Assembly (NCBI GenBank): GCA_937927195.1
Contig: CALBCY010000170.1
Coordinates: 1 to 64,000 of the forward strand
DNA: 64,000 nt
Direction: 5' to 3'
DNA from: an uncultured Chitinophagales bacterium
GTDB lineage: Bacteria; Bacteroidota; Bacteroidia; Chitinophagales; UBA2359
Part shown: piece after piece, positions 63,596 through 64,000 of the stretch
Layout: the number at the start of each line of letters is the position of its first letter
Position numbering within the stretch: position 1 is the first letter of the stretch
The notes under the pieces: model-generated
Told to the model about the DNA's origin: nothing
Database searches by the model: none
The model's input: only the letters and a program-made list of their open reading frames with translations
Made by a program: the position numbers and the translations under genes

Positions 63596-64000
63596 ATGGC
63601 ATTCGAAAAAATATTATCAGAACTCCCATATCAAGATCCATTTCTTTTTGTAGATGAAATACTAGAGCTTAATGAAAACGGTATAATTGGATCTTACACT
63701 TTTAATAAAGAACATGATTTTTATAAAGGCCATTTTAAAAACAATCCAATTACACCTGGAGTGATTTTGATTGAAACCATGGCACAGATTGGATTGGTGG
63801 CCTACGGGATTTATCTTTTGACCCAATCAGAAAATTCTTCTGGTGCAAGAGAGAAAGAAAAGAGCCATGAGAAGCGCAATGAAAAGAGGAATGAAAAGAG
63901 GAATGAAATAAAAAGTAAAGCTGTTAATGAAATGAAAATTGCTTTGACCTCTTCAGAAGTAGATTTTTTCAAAGCTGTATTGCCAGGAGAAAAGGTGATT
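63596..64000 (+). CDS. FabZ-like 3-hydroxyacyl-ACP dehydratase, partial at window end
   Basis: The first 135 codons of a hotdog-fold dehydratase that runs off the window. His46 in YKGHFKNNPITPGV and Glu60 in LIETMAQ have the 14-residue spacing of E. coli FabZ His54/Glu68. It opens with LPYQDPFLFVDEI. Between residues about 83 and 109 it has a charged low-complexity insert with EKRN repeats that the family lacks. It dehydrates 3-hydroxyacyl-ACP, and with the FabI-like reductase it would build the acyl chain for the type III PKS. The ACP and ketosynthase may be downstream, outside the window. Confidence 0.85.
   Translation, partial: MAFEKILSELPYQDPFLFVDEILELNENGIIGSYTFNKEHDFYKGHFKNNPITPGVILIETMAQIGLVAYGIYLLTQSENSSGAREKEKSHEKRNEKRNEKRNEIKSKAVNEMKIALTSSEVDFFKAVLPGEKVI

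Overview
The window reads as chromosome of an AT-rich Bacteroidota. The closest match by gene style is Saprospiria (Lewinella/Saprospira-like), but the exact genus cannot be read from the sequence. The evidence is C-terminal type IX secretion (T9SS) sorting domains of both type A (48127-50184) and type B (2203-9021 and 20638-30531), a PorP/SprF-family protein, three TonB-dependent receptors of which two carry carboxypeptidase-like N-domains, a Bacteroidota-type promoter (TTTG-N20-TAnnTTTG) before the BlaI-like gene, and the lack of clear Shine-Dalgarno sequences. I see no rRNA, tRNA, CRISPR array, prophage or intact insertion sequence.

Layout. 1-1964: small membrane and hypothetical genes and a decayed reading frame. 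2203-9021: a 2272-residue exported protein (beta-propeller, vWA, 18 Cys repeats, T9SS type B tail). 9571-12481: GntR/FadR regulator, a small membrane protein, and an overlapping pair of META-domain lipoprotein and sphingomyelinase-like phosphodiesterase. 12880-19988 (all minus strand): TonB receptor, AraC/GyrI regulator, two penicillin-binding-protein-like serine hydrolases and a membrane XRE regulator, with arrays of a GACCAAAAG repeat around them. 20638-31602: PorP/SprF followed by a 3297-residue adhesin-like protein with 11 copies of a repeat I cannot name and 14 cadherin-like/Big_9 domains. 31801-37000: FAD oxidoreductase, bifunctional FtcD, putative metallopeptidase, HNH protein. 37154-45520: BtuB-like receptor, M48 peptidase, coiled-coil protein, inositol-phosphatase family protein, RhlE-like helicase, and a MotB/ExbD-like membrane helix joined to coiled coil and vWA. 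46049-52455: PP2C phosphatase, zinc ribbon, a T9SS-exported unknown coupled to a GH105 hydrolase, MOSC protein. 53082-59397: outer-membrane receptor, then a BlaI/BlaR1-type pair whose peptidase carries about 15 ankyrin repeats. 59890-64000: start of a type III polyketide operon (FAD oxidoreductase, methyltransferase, type III PKS, FabI/FabL-like reductase, FabZ-like dehydratase), which runs off the window.

How the genes work together. The PorP/SprF-giant pair is a plausible outer-membrane partner and T9SS cargo. The GH105 and its upstream partner form a two-gene saccharide-degradation unit. The BlaI/M56-ankyrin operon has a near-perfect 19-bp-arm inverted repeat exactly over its promoter, which implies autorepression. 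The final operon combines a type III PKS with its own fatty-acid-type reductase and dehydratase, which suggests an alkylresorcinol- or quinone-like phenolic lipid with a dedicated acyl starter.

A second theme is the intergenic DNA. Several gaps are filled by short tandem or palindromic repeats built from a few words (GACCAAAAG; GGCTAAC, GGCCAA and GCTAAAGG; CACAAACCA). The best candidates for something undescribed are the ankyrin-fused BlaR1-like sensor, the MotB-like/vWA protein, the unnamed 11-copy repeat in the giant protein, and the T9SS protein paired with GH105.
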